A DNA stretch of 64,000 bases from Rhizobacter terrae (GCF_003852895.1 NZ_QUSW01000001.1:992001-1056000), one strand, 5' to 3'. Counted from the stretch's first letter, positions 7,041 to 17,836 are shown. Numbers and translations: made by a program. The notes: a model not told the origin generated them from the letters alone.

Positions 7041-9217
7041 AGCGTGCCGCCGATGCCACGCGTGGAGCCTGCCGCGAAGGAGAGCGGCCCGAAGCGCGTG
7101 TCCACCGACAGGAAGAGGCTGCCGGCCTCCTTCAGGTCGCGCAGGCGCACCGTCTGGCCATGGTCGAAGCCACCGCCCAGCTCCAGCGAGAAACCAGCGC
7201 GCACCGGCCCACCCACCGCGATGGGCAGCTCGCCGATGCGCTTGGCCAGCACCACGCGGCCGAAGGCCACCGTCTGCCCTTCGACGGACTCGCGTGGCGT
7301 TCCCGACAGCCGCAGGAAGCCACCCAGCGGCGAGGGTGCCGTGCCCAGCTTCGCCCGTGACAACTCGCCGTACACATGCCCCGCCCACTCGCCGGCACGG
7401 AAGGCCTGCAAGGCGATGAGCGCCGAACGGGCGCTGTTCTCATTGCCGGCGTCCTGCTCCAGGCGCATGGTCACCAGCGTGCCGCGTGTGGGAAACGCCA
7501 GCGTGTCCAGCGTGTCGACGTCGAACTGCACGAACTTGTTGGTGTTGGCGAAGTGGCCGCTCAGCGGATTGCCGGTGGGCGAGATGAGCTCGCGGCCACT
7601 GCCCACACGCCGCGTCAGTCCGATCGCCACGTTGCCCCAGTTGCCGAGCTGGCGTCCGAACTGCAGTGCCCCCTCCCAGTAGCCGAAGCCCAGCCGCGCC
7701 GTGCGCTGGCCGTTGGTGTACACATCCGCCGACGAGGCCTGGTAGCTGAGGCTGGGGGCCACGAACCAGTCCGACCCCGGCGCGATCGGCTGCCACCACT
7801 GCGTGCCGAGCGACCGTTCCGAGCCGATGCGCGCCAGCGTGCGCAGCTCCGCACCCCAGGAGTTGACCCACGACAGCACGTGCATGGCACTGAAGGTGAA
7901 GCGGTTGTCGTCGGCGAAGTCGCTGGACAGCTCCAGCCCCAGGCGCAGGCGGCTGTGGGCCCAGCCCGCCTCGGTGGGCTGGATGGTCACTTCGCGCTGG
8001 TCGTCGTCGCGGTCCTTGATGTCCACGTCCACGCGCGAGAAATCGCCGCGGCCATAGAGCGCCGCCGCGGCGCGGCGGATCTCCATGCGCGTGGCCTTGT
8101 CGCCTTCCTTGAGGCCGACGTGCTCCTTCAGCGCTTCCGGGCTGGCGTGCCTGGTGCCCTTCACTTCCAGCTTCGCGATGGTGAGTTCGCGTCCCGGCGC
8201 GTTGGCCGTGGCCGATCGGTTGAGTTCGAATTCCGCGTATTGCTCGGGCGAGACGGCGTAGTGCCTGAGCTGGTCCGCCAGGGACTTGGCCGCCTTCTCG
8301 CCCGCGGCGATGGCGCGCTGGTTCTGCGTGAAGTTGAGGAAGCCCACGCCTGTGAGGTCGGGTGAGATGAGGATGTCGTTGGGCCCGAGCTCGCGCAGCG
8401 AACGCTGCACATTCTGTTCGGTGAGGATGTTGAGCATCTGCTGCGCCACGCCGAACGCACTGGTCAGCTCCGATTCGCCCGACAGCGGCGTGCCCACGTT
8501 CACCGCGATGATGACCTGCGCACCCATCTCGCGGGCGAAGTCCACCGGCAGGTTGCGCACCAGGCCGCCGTCGACCACGAGGCGGTTGTTCACTCGCACC
8601 GGCGTGAACACGCCAGGCACCGCCAGCGATGCACGCACCGACATGAACAGCGGCGTGTCGCGCAGCTCCACCAGTTCGCCGGTGAGGAGGTCGGAGGCCA
8701 CCGAGCGGAAAGGCAACGCGAGCTTGTCCACGGGCAGGTCGCCCGCGCCGATCGGGAACAGGCGCGTGAGCGCGGCCTCCAGGGCCACGTTGCCGGCCGC
8801 ACCCGGCGGCAGCGTGGCGCCGTTCTTGTCGATGCCGAACTCGATGCGCGAGGGAATGATCAGGTCCTCCTCGCGGCGGCGAAAGGCCAGGTCGTCTCGC
8901 GGCGGGCGGTCGGCCACGATGGTGGGCCAGTCGGTGCGCTTGACGAAGTCGGCGAGTTCCTTCGGCGTGCGGCCCGCCGCATAGGCGCCGCCGATCACGG
9001 CGCCCATGCTCACGCCCACCACCATGTCCACCGGCACGCGCATCTCCTTGAGGGTCTTGAGCACGCCGATGTGCGCGAAGCCGCGTGCGCCGCCGCCCGA
9101 CAGCACGAGGGCAATCTTCGGGCGCTCCGCGACATCGGCCGCATGGGCAGGAAGCAGGTTGGCGAGCAGCAGGGCAAGGAGAAGGGCGAGGACGATTCGG
9201 CGCATGGCCGCGATCAT
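7013..9217 (-). CDS. Patatin-like phospholipase with POTRA and outer membrane barrel (PlpD-like, type Vd secretion)
   Basis: A 734-residue protein with three parts. A signal peptide (residues 1-27, ending AHA) is followed by a patatin domain (about 33-320) with the oxyanion loop SGGGARG, nucleophile GVSMG and the DGG dyad Asp in VVDGGLVRN. Next is one POTRA-like segment (about 345-415, ELTIAKLEVKG). The last 300 residues form a 16-strand type barrel ending in Phe-Trp. The order and length match Pseudomonas PlpD, a type Vd autotransporter lipase. The family cleaves phospholipids at the cell surface or after release. Confidence 0.85.
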   Translation of the reverse strand: MIAAMRRIVLALLLALLLANLLPAHAADVAERPKIALVLSGGGARGFAHIGVLKTLKEMRVPVDMVVGVSMGAVIGGAYAAGRTPKELADFVKRTDWPTIVADRPPRDDLAFRRREEDLIIPSRIEFGIDKNGATLPPGAAGNVALEAALTRLFPIGAGDLPVDKLALPFRSVASDLLTGELVELRDTPLFMSVRASLAVPGVFTPVRVNNRLVVDGGLVRNLPVDFAREMGAQVIIAVNVGTPLSGESELTSAFGVAQQMLNILTEQNVQRSLRELGPNDILISPDLTGVGFLNFTQNQRAIAAGEKAAKSLADQLRHYAVSPEQYAEFELNRSATANAPGRELTIAKLEVKGTRHASPEALKEHVGLKEGDKATRMEIRRAAAALYGRGDFSRVDVDIKDRDDDQREVTIQPTEAGWAHSRLRLGLELSSDFADDNRFTFSAMHVLSWVNSWGAELRTLARIGSERSLGTQWWQPIAPGSDWFVAPSLSYQASSADVYTNGQRTARLGFGYWEGALQFGRQLGNWGNVAIGLTRRVGSGRELISPTGNPLSGHFANTNKFVQFDVDTLDTLAFPTRGTLVTMRLEQDAGNENSARSALIALQAFRAGEWAGHVYGELSRAKLGTAPSPLGGFLRLSGTPRESVEGQTVAFGRVVLAKRIGELPIAVGGPVRAGFSLELGGGFDHGQTVRLRDLKEAGSLFLSVDTRFGPLSFAAGSTRGIGGTLYLFLGPFW

Positions 9218-9250
9218 TGCAGAGAACGGTGATGGGTCCCGCAGACGCCT

Positions 9251-10948
9251 TCAGCGCCCGCCCAGCAGGAGCTCCAGCGTTTGCAGCGTGTCTGCCTCGT
9301 GCAGCGGCTTGTCATGTCTGATTCGCAACATGCGCGGAAAACGCACCGCGATGCCGCTCTTGTGCCGCGTGCTGCGGTTGATGCCCTCGAAGCCCAGTTC
9401 GAACACGAGCGAGGGCTTGACGCTGCGCACCGGACCGAACTTCTCCAGCGTGGTCTGGCGGATCACGCGATCGATCTCGCGAAACTCTTCATCGGTGAGG
9501 CCGGAGTAGGCCTTGGCGAAGGGCACGAGTTGCAGCCCCTCGGGGTCGGCCGGGCGCTTGGCCGCGATGGCCTCGACCACGGCATGCGCCTCCGCCGCAT
9601 CCCGCGGTGTGCGGTTCCACACCGCGAAGGTGTAGTCGGTGTAGACGCTCGCACGCCGCCCGTGGCCGGCCTGCGCGTAGATGAGGATGGCGTCCACGCT
9701 CAGCGGATCGATCTTCCACTTCCACCACGTGCCTTCGGCCTTGGTGCGGCCGGTGCCGTAGCGTGCTTCGCGGTGCTTGAGCATGAAGCCCTCGACGCCG
9801 CGCTCGCGCGACTGCTCGCGCAGCGTGGCGAGGTCGGACCACGTCGGCCCGCTGACCATCGGCGAGAGCAGCATGGGCTCGATGCCGGTGGCCTGCACGA
9901 TCGCCTCCAGCTGTTCGCGGCGCTTCGATTGCGGCCAGGACCGCACATCGTCGCCCTGCCATTCGAGCAGGTCGTAGGCCATGAAGGTCACGGGCGCGTC
10001 GGCAAGCACCTTCTTGGTAAGCAGCTTGCGGCCGATGCGCTGCTGCAGCAGCGCGAAGGGCGCGGGCGCATCGCCTTTCCAGACGAGGATCTCGCCATCG
10101 AGCACCGTGCCGTCGGGCAAGGGCTCGGCGAGCGCCACCACCTCGGGGAAGCGTTCGGTCATCAGCTCTTCGCCGCGTGACCAGATCCACACCTGGCCCG
10201 CGCGCTTGACGATCTGCGCGCGGATGCCGTCGTACTTCCATTCGACGATCCAGTCGTCCGGCGGGCCGAGGCGAGCGTGGAAGCTGTCATGCACGCCTTC
10301 GACGGCATGGGCGAGGAAGAACGGATACGGCTGGCCGGAGTCCGTGTTCGCCGTGGCCTCCTTCGACAGCAGTTGCCGGAAGGCATCGCCACTGGGCCGT
10401 GCGGTCTTGTCGGTGAAACCCATCATGCGCTGCGCGACGAGCTTGGCGTCCATGCCCGCATGCTCGGCCAGCGCACGCTGCACCAGCAGCTTGCTCACGC
10501 CCACGCGGAAGCCGCCGCCGATGAGCTTGGTGAGCAGGAAGCGGCCGGAGGGGTCGAGCTCATCCCAGTAGCCGGCGATGCGCGCCGCCTGCTCCTCGGG
10601 CGACAGCTCGCGCAGGTTCAGCAGGCGCTCTTCCACCCACACGGCCAGGCTGATGTCGCTGGGCGACGTGGCCGGCGGCAGCACGTGGGCGATGGTTTCG
10701 GCCAGGTCGCCCACGGCCTGGTAGCACTCCTCGAACAGCCAGTCGGCAATGCCGGCGCGCGCGCAGGCCAGCGTTCGCAGCACGCCGGTGGGCACGACCT
10801 GCCGGGGCTTGCCGCCAGCGAGGAAGTAGACCGCCCAGGCCGCATCCGCGTCGCTGGCCTGGGCGAAGTAGCGCTTGAGCGCCTGCACCTTGGCCGTGGT
10901 GGCCGTGCTCGCATCGAGCTCGTTGAAGAGCTGCGAGAAGCGCTTCAC
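9251..10948 (-). CDS. ATP-dependent DNA ligase
   Basis: A 565-residue ATP-dependent DNA ligase with an N-terminal DNA-binding domain, an adenylation domain with catalytic lysine in EWKYDGIRAQ (about residue 240), and an OB-fold with motif V-like TWWKWKIDP. The start is GTG 10948, overlapping the stop of the exonuclease gene by GTGA, so the two are co-translated. This pairing with a metallo-beta-lactamase exonuclease is the conserved bacterial ligase/exonuclease DNA repair module; the Lhr helicase and phosphoesterase sometimes found with it are not here. Confidence 0.9.
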   Translation of the reverse strand: MKRFSQLFNELDASTATTAKVQALKRYFAQASDADAAWAVYFLAGGKPRQVVPTGVLRTLACARAGIADWLFEECYQAVGDLAETIAHVLPPATSPSDISLAVWVEERLLNLRELSPEEQAARIAGYWDELDPSGRFLLTKLIGGGFRVGVSKLLVQRALAEHAGMDAKLVAQRMMGFTDKTARPSGDAFRQLLSKEATANTDSGQPYPFFLAHAVEGVHDSFHARLGPPDDWIVEWKYDGIRAQIVKRAGQVWIWSRGEELMTERFPEVVALAEPLPDGTVLDGEILVWKGDAPAPFALLQQRIGRKLLTKKVLADAPVTFMAYDLLEWQGDDVRSWPQSKRREQLEAIVQATGIEPMLLSPMVSGPTWSDLATLREQSRERGVEGFMLKHREARYGTGRTKAEGTWWKWKIDPLSVDAILIYAQAGHGRRASVYTDYTFAVWNRTPRDAAEAHAVVEAIAAKRPADPEGLQLVPFAKAYSGLTDEEFREIDRVIRQTTLEKFGPVRSVKPSLVFELGFEGINRSTRHKSGIAVRFPRMLRIRHDKPLHEADTLQTLELLLGGR

Positions 10949-12015
10949 TCGCCGCCCTCCTCGGCCTGCACGGTGGCGGGTTCGGTGGCCTGCGGCTCCT
11001 GCGCGTCGTGGCGCTCGTCGTCGTACTCGGTGTGGAAGGAGCCGGCCTGCAGACCCTGCTCCTGCAGCCAGCGCACCATCACCGCTTCATAGCCGTGGGT
11101 GACGATCACCCGCTCGGCACCGGTGGCCATGATGGCCCGCTGCAGGCCCGGCCAATCGGCATGGTCGGACAGCACGAAGCCGCGGTCCACGCCGCGGCGG
11201 CGGCGGGCGCCGCGCAACTGCATCCAGCCGCTGGCGAATGCATCGCCCGGGTCGCCGAAGCGGCGAACCCAGGCGCTGCCATGCACCGAGGGCGGCGCGA
11301 CGACCAGCGCACGCTTCAGCAGGTTCTTGTCGGACACGTCGTTGACGTTGAGCGTGTCTGGCAGCGGCACGCCGGCCTCGCGGTAGGCACGGTTCAGCGT
11401 CTGTACGGCACCGTGCACGACGATGGGCCCGATGCCCGCGTCCACGCCCGCCAGGATGCGCTGGGCCTTGCCGAAGCTGTAGCCCATGAGCAGGCTCGCA
11501 CGGCCTTCCTGTGCGTTGGCTCGCCACCAGGCATTGATGTCGTCGAACACGTCGCGCTGCGGCCGCCAGCGGTAGATGGGCAGGCCGAAGGTGGACTCGG
11601 TGATGAAGCAGTCGCAGCGCACCGGCTCGAAGGGCGCACAGGTGGCGTTGTCGTCGCCCGGCCCGCTGACGAAGTAGTCGCCCGAAGCCACCCACACGCG
11701 GCCGGCGTGTTCAACCCTGACCTGGGCCGAACCCAGCACATGGCCGGCCGGGTGCAGGCTGAGCTTCACGCCGTGGTGGTCGATGGTCTCGCCGTAGGCC
11801 AGCGTCTGCAGCGTGATGTCCGCGCCGAGCCGAGCGCGAAGCACGCCCTCGGAGATGGCGGTGGCGAGGTAGTGCTGGTTGCCTGTGCGCGCATGGTCGC
11901 CATGGGCATGCGTGATGACCGCACGCGCCACCGGCCGCCACGGGTCGATGTAGAAGTCGCCGGGTGGGCAGTACAACCCTTCGGGGCGCTCGACGATGAG
12001 GTCATCGGCATGCAT
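10945..12015 (-). CDS. Ligase-associated DNA exonuclease (metallo-beta-lactamase/beta-CASP type)
   Basis: The 356-residue product is a metallo-beta-lactamase fold nuclease: metal motif HAHGDH near residue 38, HPAGHVLGSAQV near 80, and C-terminal LSDHADW and VTHGYE, as in the mRNA 3'-end/SNM1-like group. It sits directly upstream of and overlaps the ATP-dependent ligase, the established arrangement for the ligase-associated 3' exonuclease, implying processing of DNA ends before sealing. ATG 12015 is chosen because homology starts at MHADDLIV; the long upstream extension runs into a repeat element. Confidence 0.88.
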   Translation of the reverse strand: MHADDLIVERPEGLYCPPGDFYIDPWRPVARAVITHAHGDHARTGNQHYLATAISEGVLRARLGADITLQTLAYGETIDHHGVKLSLHPAGHVLGSAQVRVEHAGRVWVASGDYFVSGPGDDNATCAPFEPVRCDCFITESTFGLPIYRWRPQRDVFDDINAWWRANAQEGRASLLMGYSFGKAQRILAGVDAGIGPIVVHGAVQTLNRAYREAGVPLPDTLNVNDVSDKNLLKRALVVAPPSVHGSAWVRRFGDPGDAFASGWMQLRGARRRRGVDRGFVLSDHADWPGLQRAIMATGAERVIVTHGYEAVMVRWLQEQGLQAGSFHTEYDDERHDAQEPQATEPATVQAEEGGE

Positions 12016-12064
12016 CACGGTTCTCGAGAAGAGCGCATCAAGCAACGCCCGCGGATCCGGCTGC

Positions 12065-12117
12065 GCCGGTCCGCTGGGTGGCGCCCCTCGGGGGCAGGAG
12101 CGAAGCGACTGGGGGGC
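12065..12117. repeat. Short interspersed palindromic element of Comamonadaceae type
   Basis: A G-rich sequence with a GCCCC-TCG-GGGGC hairpin (12083-12095) followed by GAGCGAAGCGACTGGGGGG lies between clsB and the exonuclease gene. From memory, elements of this form are frequent between genes in Comamonadaceae genomes. Only one copy is seen in this window, so the repeat claim rests on recollection, not on comparison here. Confidence 0.45.
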
Positions 12118-12118
12118 A

Positions 12119-13486
12119 CTAGTACTTTCCGGTGGCACCGGCGATGCGCAGGTACACGTGCGCGATCCACGCGATGAACCCGCGCGTCAGCGCCCCCTCC
12201 ACCAACCGCCGCTTCGCCTGCGCCGGCACCACTTCCATCGACGCCGCGAACGCCCGGTCGAACTCCTCGCGCAGCTGGGCATTGAACTGCGGGTCGCGCA
12301 CGACGATGTTGGCTTCGAGGTTCAGCAGCAACGAGAGCGGGTCGATGTTGGAGCTGCCCACTGTCGCCCATTCATGATCGGTGAGCGCCACCTTGGCATG
12401 CAAGAAGGCGGGCGTGTACTCGTAGATGTGGACGCCCGCGGCCAGCAGCTCGTTGTAGAGCGTGCGTGCCGCCAGCCCCGCGATGCGGTAGTCCAGCTTG
12501 CCTTGCAGCAGCAGCCGCACCTGCACGCCGCGCCGCGCCGCCTGCCGCAAGGCCGTGCGGAAACCGCCGCCCGGATAGAAGTACGGTGACGCCAGGTCGA
12601 TGCGCGTGGTCGCCTTGCGGATGGCCGCGATGTAGCTGCGCTCGATGGTGCGGCGCCGCCTCAGGTTGTCGCGCAGCACGAAGGCGGCGCGCACCGGGGC
12701 CAGGTCAGTGAGCTTGGTCTTGGCCGCCTTCAGCGTTGGCATGCGCAAGCGCTTCAGCAGCCGCTTCGCACGCGCCACTGGCTCGGCCGCACGGGCCAGG
12801 GCCATCATCTCTTCCTTGAAGTCCTCACCCAGCTGCGCCCGCGTCCACACCGCCTTGCAGGCCTGCTCGATGGGCTTGACCACCGGCCCGCGCACCTGCA
12901 CCGCGAAGTCCAGCCGCGGCTCCTCGGACCAGCCGTGGTTCTGGTCCAGCTTGTCGTCGATGATGTTGATGCCGCCGACGAAGGCCACCTCGCCATCGAC
13001 CACGCACAGCTTCTGGTGCAGGCGCCGCAACTGCCCGGGCTGCAACCAGTTCCACCAGCGGTGAATGGGCCGGAACACGCTGATGCCCACGTTGGTCGCG
13101 CGAAACAGCTCGCGCAGCCCGGCGATCTTGGTGCGGCTGCCGAAGCCGTCGGCCACCACCTTCACCTGGACTCCGCGTGCCGCGGCATCGCACAAGGCCT
13201 TGGCGATGCGCATGGCCGCGGGGTCGTCGTTGAAGATGTAGGTCGCCAGCCAGATCTCGTGGCGTGCCGCCTCGATGGCTTCCAGCATCGCCGGGAAGAG
13301 CTCGTCGCCGCCGCGCTTGAGCCGCACGTCGTTGCCGCCGGTGAACATGGCCCGCGGCACCACGCGGGCCAGCGGGTCCAGCGAGACACCTTCGGCGGCC
13401 TGTGGCGGCGCGGGCGAATCGCCCGAGGGCTCGGGCACGCCCTGCTGCTCGTCGAGGTTCAATCGATCTCGAGTTCGGCGACGCAT
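12119..13486 (-). CDS. clsB: Cardiolipin synthase B (phospholipase D superfamily)
   Basis: The 455-residue protein carries two PLD (HKD) motifs: HQKLCVVDGEVAFVGG near residue 155 and HAKVALTDHEWATVGSSN near residue 365, each with His-Lys-Asp. That matches ClsB-type cardiolipin synthases, which make cardiolipin from phosphatidylglycerol at the inner membrane. The first 45 residues are polar and poorly conserved, so the start may lie downstream of ATG 13486. It overlaps the upstream EEP nuclease gene by 28 bp; the same neighbour pair (ybhP-ybhO/clsB) exists in E. coli, which supports the call. Confidence 0.88.
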   Translation of the reverse strand: MRRRTRDRLNLDEQQGVPEPSGDSPAPPQAAEGVSLDPLARVVPRAMFTGGNDVRLKRGGDELFPAMLEAIEAARHEIWLATYIFNDDPAAMRIAKALCDAAARGVQVKVVADGFGSRTKIAGLRELFRATNVGISVFRPIHRWWNWLQPGQLRRLHQKLCVVDGEVAFVGGINIIDDKLDQNHGWSEEPRLDFAVQVRGPVVKPIEQACKAVWTRAQLGEDFKEEMMALARAAEPVARAKRLLKRLRMPTLKAAKTKLTDLAPVRAAFVLRDNLRRRRTIERSYIAAIRKATTRIDLASPYFYPGGGFRTALRQAARRGVQVRLLLQGKLDYRIAGLAARTLYNELLAAGVHIYEYTPAFLHAKVALTDHEWATVGSSNIDPLSLLLNLEANIVVRDPQFNAQLREEFDRAFAASMEVVPAQAKRRLVEGALTRGFIAWIAHVYLRIAGATGKY

Positions 13487-14265
13487 GGGAGGTGGTCCGA
13501 CATCCGCGCCCAGGAGTTGCCGCGCGGAACGAAAGCCGAGGTGCAGCGGAATCCCCGGGTGTAGATGCGGTCCAGCGCGAACACCGGCACCAGCGAAGGA
13601 AAGGTGCGAAGCGCCGCCACGCCGGGCGGCGTGGCGCGCTTGAGACCGGTGGCGCGCATGGGCTCGTCCAGCTTCTCGCCCCAGTCGTTGAAATCGCCCG
13701 CGAGGATGAGCCGCTCGTTCTTCGGCACTTCGGCGGCAATGAACTCGGCGATGCGCTCGACCTGCCGCACCCGGCTGGAGTGCATGAGCCCCAGGTGCGC
13801 GACGATGCAGTGCACCGGAATGCCATTCCAGTTCACCGGCACATGCAGCAGGCCGCGCTGCTCGAAGCGGTGGTCGGAGACGTCACGATGCCCGATGTCG
13901 CCGATGGGCCAGCGCGAGAGCAAGGCATTGCCATGCTCGCCTTCCTTCGTCACGGCGTTGGTGCGGTAGGCCACGTCGTAGCCATCGGGCGCGAGGTAGT
14001 CGGCCTGCGGCATCTTGGGCCAGCCGATGTGCGTGTCGGGGAAGCGCATCGCCTCGCTGTGGTTGAACAGCCGCACCTCCTGCAGGTACACGAGGTCGGC
14101 GTCCAGCGCCTCGATGCCCAGGCCCAGGTTGTGGATCTCCAGCCGCTTGCGCGGGCCCATGCCGCGCACGCCCTTGTGGATGTTGTACGTGGCCACCCGC
14201 AGCACGTGGCTGGGGTGCATCGTGGTGTTGGAGAACTTCATCGGACGCGAGGCGGGGGGCGTCAT
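13459..14265 (-). CDS. Endonuclease/exonuclease/phosphatase family protein (YbhP-like)
   Basis: The 268-residue product has the EEP fold signatures: ATYNIHKGV near residue 25, LQEVRLF (metal-binding Glu), AHLGLMHSSR, AGDFNDW, and the C-terminal SDHLPCV. It is the counterpart of E. coli YbhP, encoded beside clsB. Its role, perhaps in phospholipid metabolism, is inferred from context only. The ATG at 14265 overlaps the nudB stop by ATGA, so nudB, this gene and clsB form one translationally coupled operon. Confidence 0.85.
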   Translation of the reverse strand: MTPPASRPMKFSNTTMHPSHVLRVATYNIHKGVRGMGPRKRLEIHNLGLGIEALDADLVYLQEVRLFNHSEAMRFPDTHIGWPKMPQADYLAPDGYDVAYRTNAVTKEGEHGNALLSRWPIGDIGHRDVSDHRFEQRGLLHVPVNWNGIPVHCIVAHLGLMHSSRVRQVERIAEFIAAEVPKNERLILAGDFNDWGEKLDEPMRATGLKRATPPGVAALRTFPSLVPVFALDRIYTRGFRCTSAFVPRGNSWARMSDHLPCVAELEID

Positions 14266-14726
14266 GCGATGAACCTCGGAAGCATGAGGATGGCTTCGGC
14301 GTTGGAGGACGAGAAGCAGCGGTCGGCGGCCTCCTGGTGCGGCAGCCACTGCAAGGCGCAGTGCTCGCGGGGCGAGAGCGTCACGGCAATGTCCCGCGGC
14401 ACCTGCAGGCTGAACACATGCTCGGTGTTGTGCGTGACATGCGGTTCATAACGATGATGCCACTCGGGGTAGATGAGGTAGATGTTGCGCAGGTTCCAGT
14501 CGCGCAGCGCCTGCGGCGGGACGGCGGCCGTCCCGACCACGATTCCTGTTTCCTCGGCCACTTCGCGCACTGCAGTCAGCTCCAGTTCTTCTTCGACAGT
14601 GTCCTTTGACCCCGTGACACTTTGCCAGAACCCCGGACGCTCGGCACGCTCGATGAGCAGCACCTGCAGATCGGCAGTGTGGATCACGACGAGAACGGAC
14701 TCCGGGATCTTGTACGGACGGTTCAT
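14262..14726 (-). CDS. nudB: Dihydroneopterin triphosphate diphosphatase (Nudix)
   Basis: A 154-residue Nudix hydrolase with the full box: G-x5-E-x7-REVAEETGI at about residues 38-60. The start MNRPYKIPESVLVVIHT and the tail WLPHQEAADRCFSSSNAEA match NudB, which removes pyrophosphate from dihydroneopterin triphosphate in folate synthesis. Placement downstream of aspS on the same strand is common in proteobacteria. ATG 14726 lacks a clear ribosome site but matches the family start; the frame extends upstream into palindromic sequence that is clearly non-coding. Confidence 0.88.
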   Translation of the reverse strand: MNRPYKIPESVLVVIHTADLQVLLIERAERPGFWQSVTGSKDTVEEELELTAVREVAEETGIVVGTAAVPPQALRDWNLRNIYLIYPEWHHRYEPHVTHNTEHVFSLQVPRDIAVTLSPREHCALQWLPHQEAADRCFSSSNAEAILMLPRFIA

Positions 14727-14825
14727 GGGAGGGGCAAGTGTCGTTCCTGGCTTCTTTGGTCTCTGGTGACGGAACGATATCGCTTTGTTGTGGCTGTGGG
14801 GGCTCTTTCGCCTTGGTCGGGGTGG

Positions 14826-14883
14826 GCAAAGGCGTGAGTGGGCTGGCTGGGGCGCGCCCCAGCCAGCCCACCCACGCCTTTGC
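14826..14883. repeat. 58-bp near-perfect palindrome
   Basis: Two 29-base arms (14826-14854 and 14855-14883) are reverse complements with a single mismatch and no spacer. The arms contain GTGGGCTGGCTGGGGCG. It lies in the non-coding gap between aspS and nudB and could extrude as a cruciform or form a long RNA hairpin. Confidence 0.85.
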
Positions 14884-14930
14884 TGTTGTGGCTTCGGGTC
14901 TTCTCGTCGAGCCAGCCCCACGCCACTTGA

Positions 14931-15161
14931 GCGGCAGGCGGCATGGGCCAGGGGCTGCGTCTGTGGCGGCGAGCAGCGCAGCACCGAGGGGTGGCGTGCG
15001 CAGCACGCTTCGTCTTCTAGCTTGCCGCGGCTGTTTGAGCGCAGCGCACCGCAGGGGCGCGTAGCGAGTTCTGCGGCACACCCCTCGGTGCGAGCAGCAC
15101 AGCGCAGTCGGCCGCAGGCCGACCGCCACAGCCGCAGCCCCTGGCCCATGCCGCCTGCCGC
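14931..15161. repeat. Large nested inverted-repeat element
   Basis: Outer arms of 39 bases (14931-14969 and 15123-15161) pair with one mismatch; an inner 13-base pair of arms (14981-14993 with 15079-15091, core CACCGAGGGG) is nested inside. The loop of 85 bases is GC-rich with GCGCAGCGCACC-like stretches. No coding capacity is supported. With the 58-bp palindrome to its left it fills most of the 515-bp aspS-nudB gap. The single differences in otherwise perfect arms suggest a mobile or recombination-maintained element rather than chance. Confidence 0.8.
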
Positions 15162-15194
15162 GGATCCACCCGGTCAATGCGACACACGCAAAAG

Positions 15195-15220
15195 AAAAGG
15201 GCGTCCCGAAAGACGCCCTT
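15195..15220 (-). terminator. Rho-independent terminator of aspS
   Basis: On the minus strand AAGGGCGTC pairs with GACGCCCTT (6-nt loop) 22 bp past the aspS stop and is followed by TTCTTTT. Classic form. Confidence 0.85.
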
Positions 15221-15241
15221 CCCATGTAGCAAGAGGAGAGA

Positions 15242-17032
<1,791 letters not shown>

Positions 17033-17133
17033 GGTCACTCCAATATTCGGGGTCTTCTTGGGCGCAGCCCTCTATCGTAGGACGGCCGGGCCCGATGTGT
17101 GTGAGGCGCTGAAAGGCTTTGTCTCAAGCCCTG

Positions 17134-17165
17134 ACGGTTGAGCGCTTGCCGAGGCGCTCAACCGT
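17134..17165. terminator. Stem-loop overlapping the DUF502 gene stop codon
   Basis: A 12-bp perfect stem (arm ACGGTTGAGCGC) with an 8-base loop includes the DUF502 stop codon at 17158-17160. It has no T-run after it on either strand, so it may act as an mRNA 3'-end stabiliser rather than an intrinsic terminator. Confidence 0.55.
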
Positions 17166-17826
17166 GTTGATTTCGTGCGTCCCTCAGGGCCTGGGGCTCG
17201 GCGCGCGGCGCATGCGGCGGCGGGGCCACCACGCCCATGGAAATGATGTACTTCAAGGCCTCGTCCACCGACATGGACAGCACGATCACGTCCTTGCGCG
17301 GCACCATGAGGAAGAAGCCCGAGGTCGGGTTCGGCGTGGTCGGGACGTACAGGCTCAGGTAGTCGTCGTGCAGGTGGTCGGCCGCCTCGCCGCCGGGCTT
17401 GCCGGTCACGAAGGCGATGGTCCAGGAGCCCTCGCGCGGGTACTGCACCAGCACCGCTTCGCGAAAGGCATTGCCGCTGCTGGAAAACAAGGTGTCCGAG
17501 ACCTGCTTCACCGAGCTGTAGATCGACTTGACGATGGGGATGTGCGTGAGCAGGTGGTTGGCCTGGCGCAACGCCCACTGGCCGGCGAAGTTGGCCGCGA
17601 ACACGCCGGTGAGCAACAGGCCGGCGACCATCACGATCACGCCCAGGCCGGGCACCTGCTTGAGCATCTGCAGCGGCGCGTAGGCAGCCTCCGGCAGCAC
17701 CGCCTGCGAGGCGCTGAGCAGGGCTTCGAAGACGCCGTCCAGCGTGTTGAGGACGGCGTGCAGCACCCAGATCGTGATTGCCAGCGGCAACCAGACCAGG
17801 AGGCCGGCAATCAGGTACTTTCTCAC
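17158..17826 (-). CDS. DUF502 family membrane protein
   Basis: The 222-residue product starts at GTG 17826 (VRKYLIAGLLVWLPLAITIWVL), with AAAGG upstream, 11 bp after the FmdB gene stop. Two transmembrane segments flank a short loop (about residues 6-26 and 60-82); the rest (residues 95-205) is the conserved DUF502 soluble domain with HIPIVKSIYSSVKQV and YPREGSWTIAFVTG. In Burkholderiales it habitually sits between an FmdB-type zinc ribbon gene and aspS, as here. Molecular function is unknown. Confidence 0.85.
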   Translation of the reverse strand: MRKYLIAGLLVWLPLAITIWVLHAVLNTLDGVFEALLSASQAVLPEAAYAPLQMLKQVPGLGVIVMVAGLLLTGVFAANFAGQWALRQANHLLTHIPIVKSIYSSVKQVSDTLFSSSGNAFREAVLVQYPREGSWTIAFVTGKPGGEAADHLHDDYLSLYVPTTPNPTSGFFLMVPRKDVIVLSMSVDEALKYIISMGVVAPPPHAPRAEPQALRDARNQHG

Positions 17827-17836
17827 TGGGGCCTTT

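Noticed and set aside
14727-15241. Coding frames extending nudB upstream or crossing the aspS-nudB gap
   Set aside because: They translate long palindromes, lack ribosome sites and give low-complexity products.
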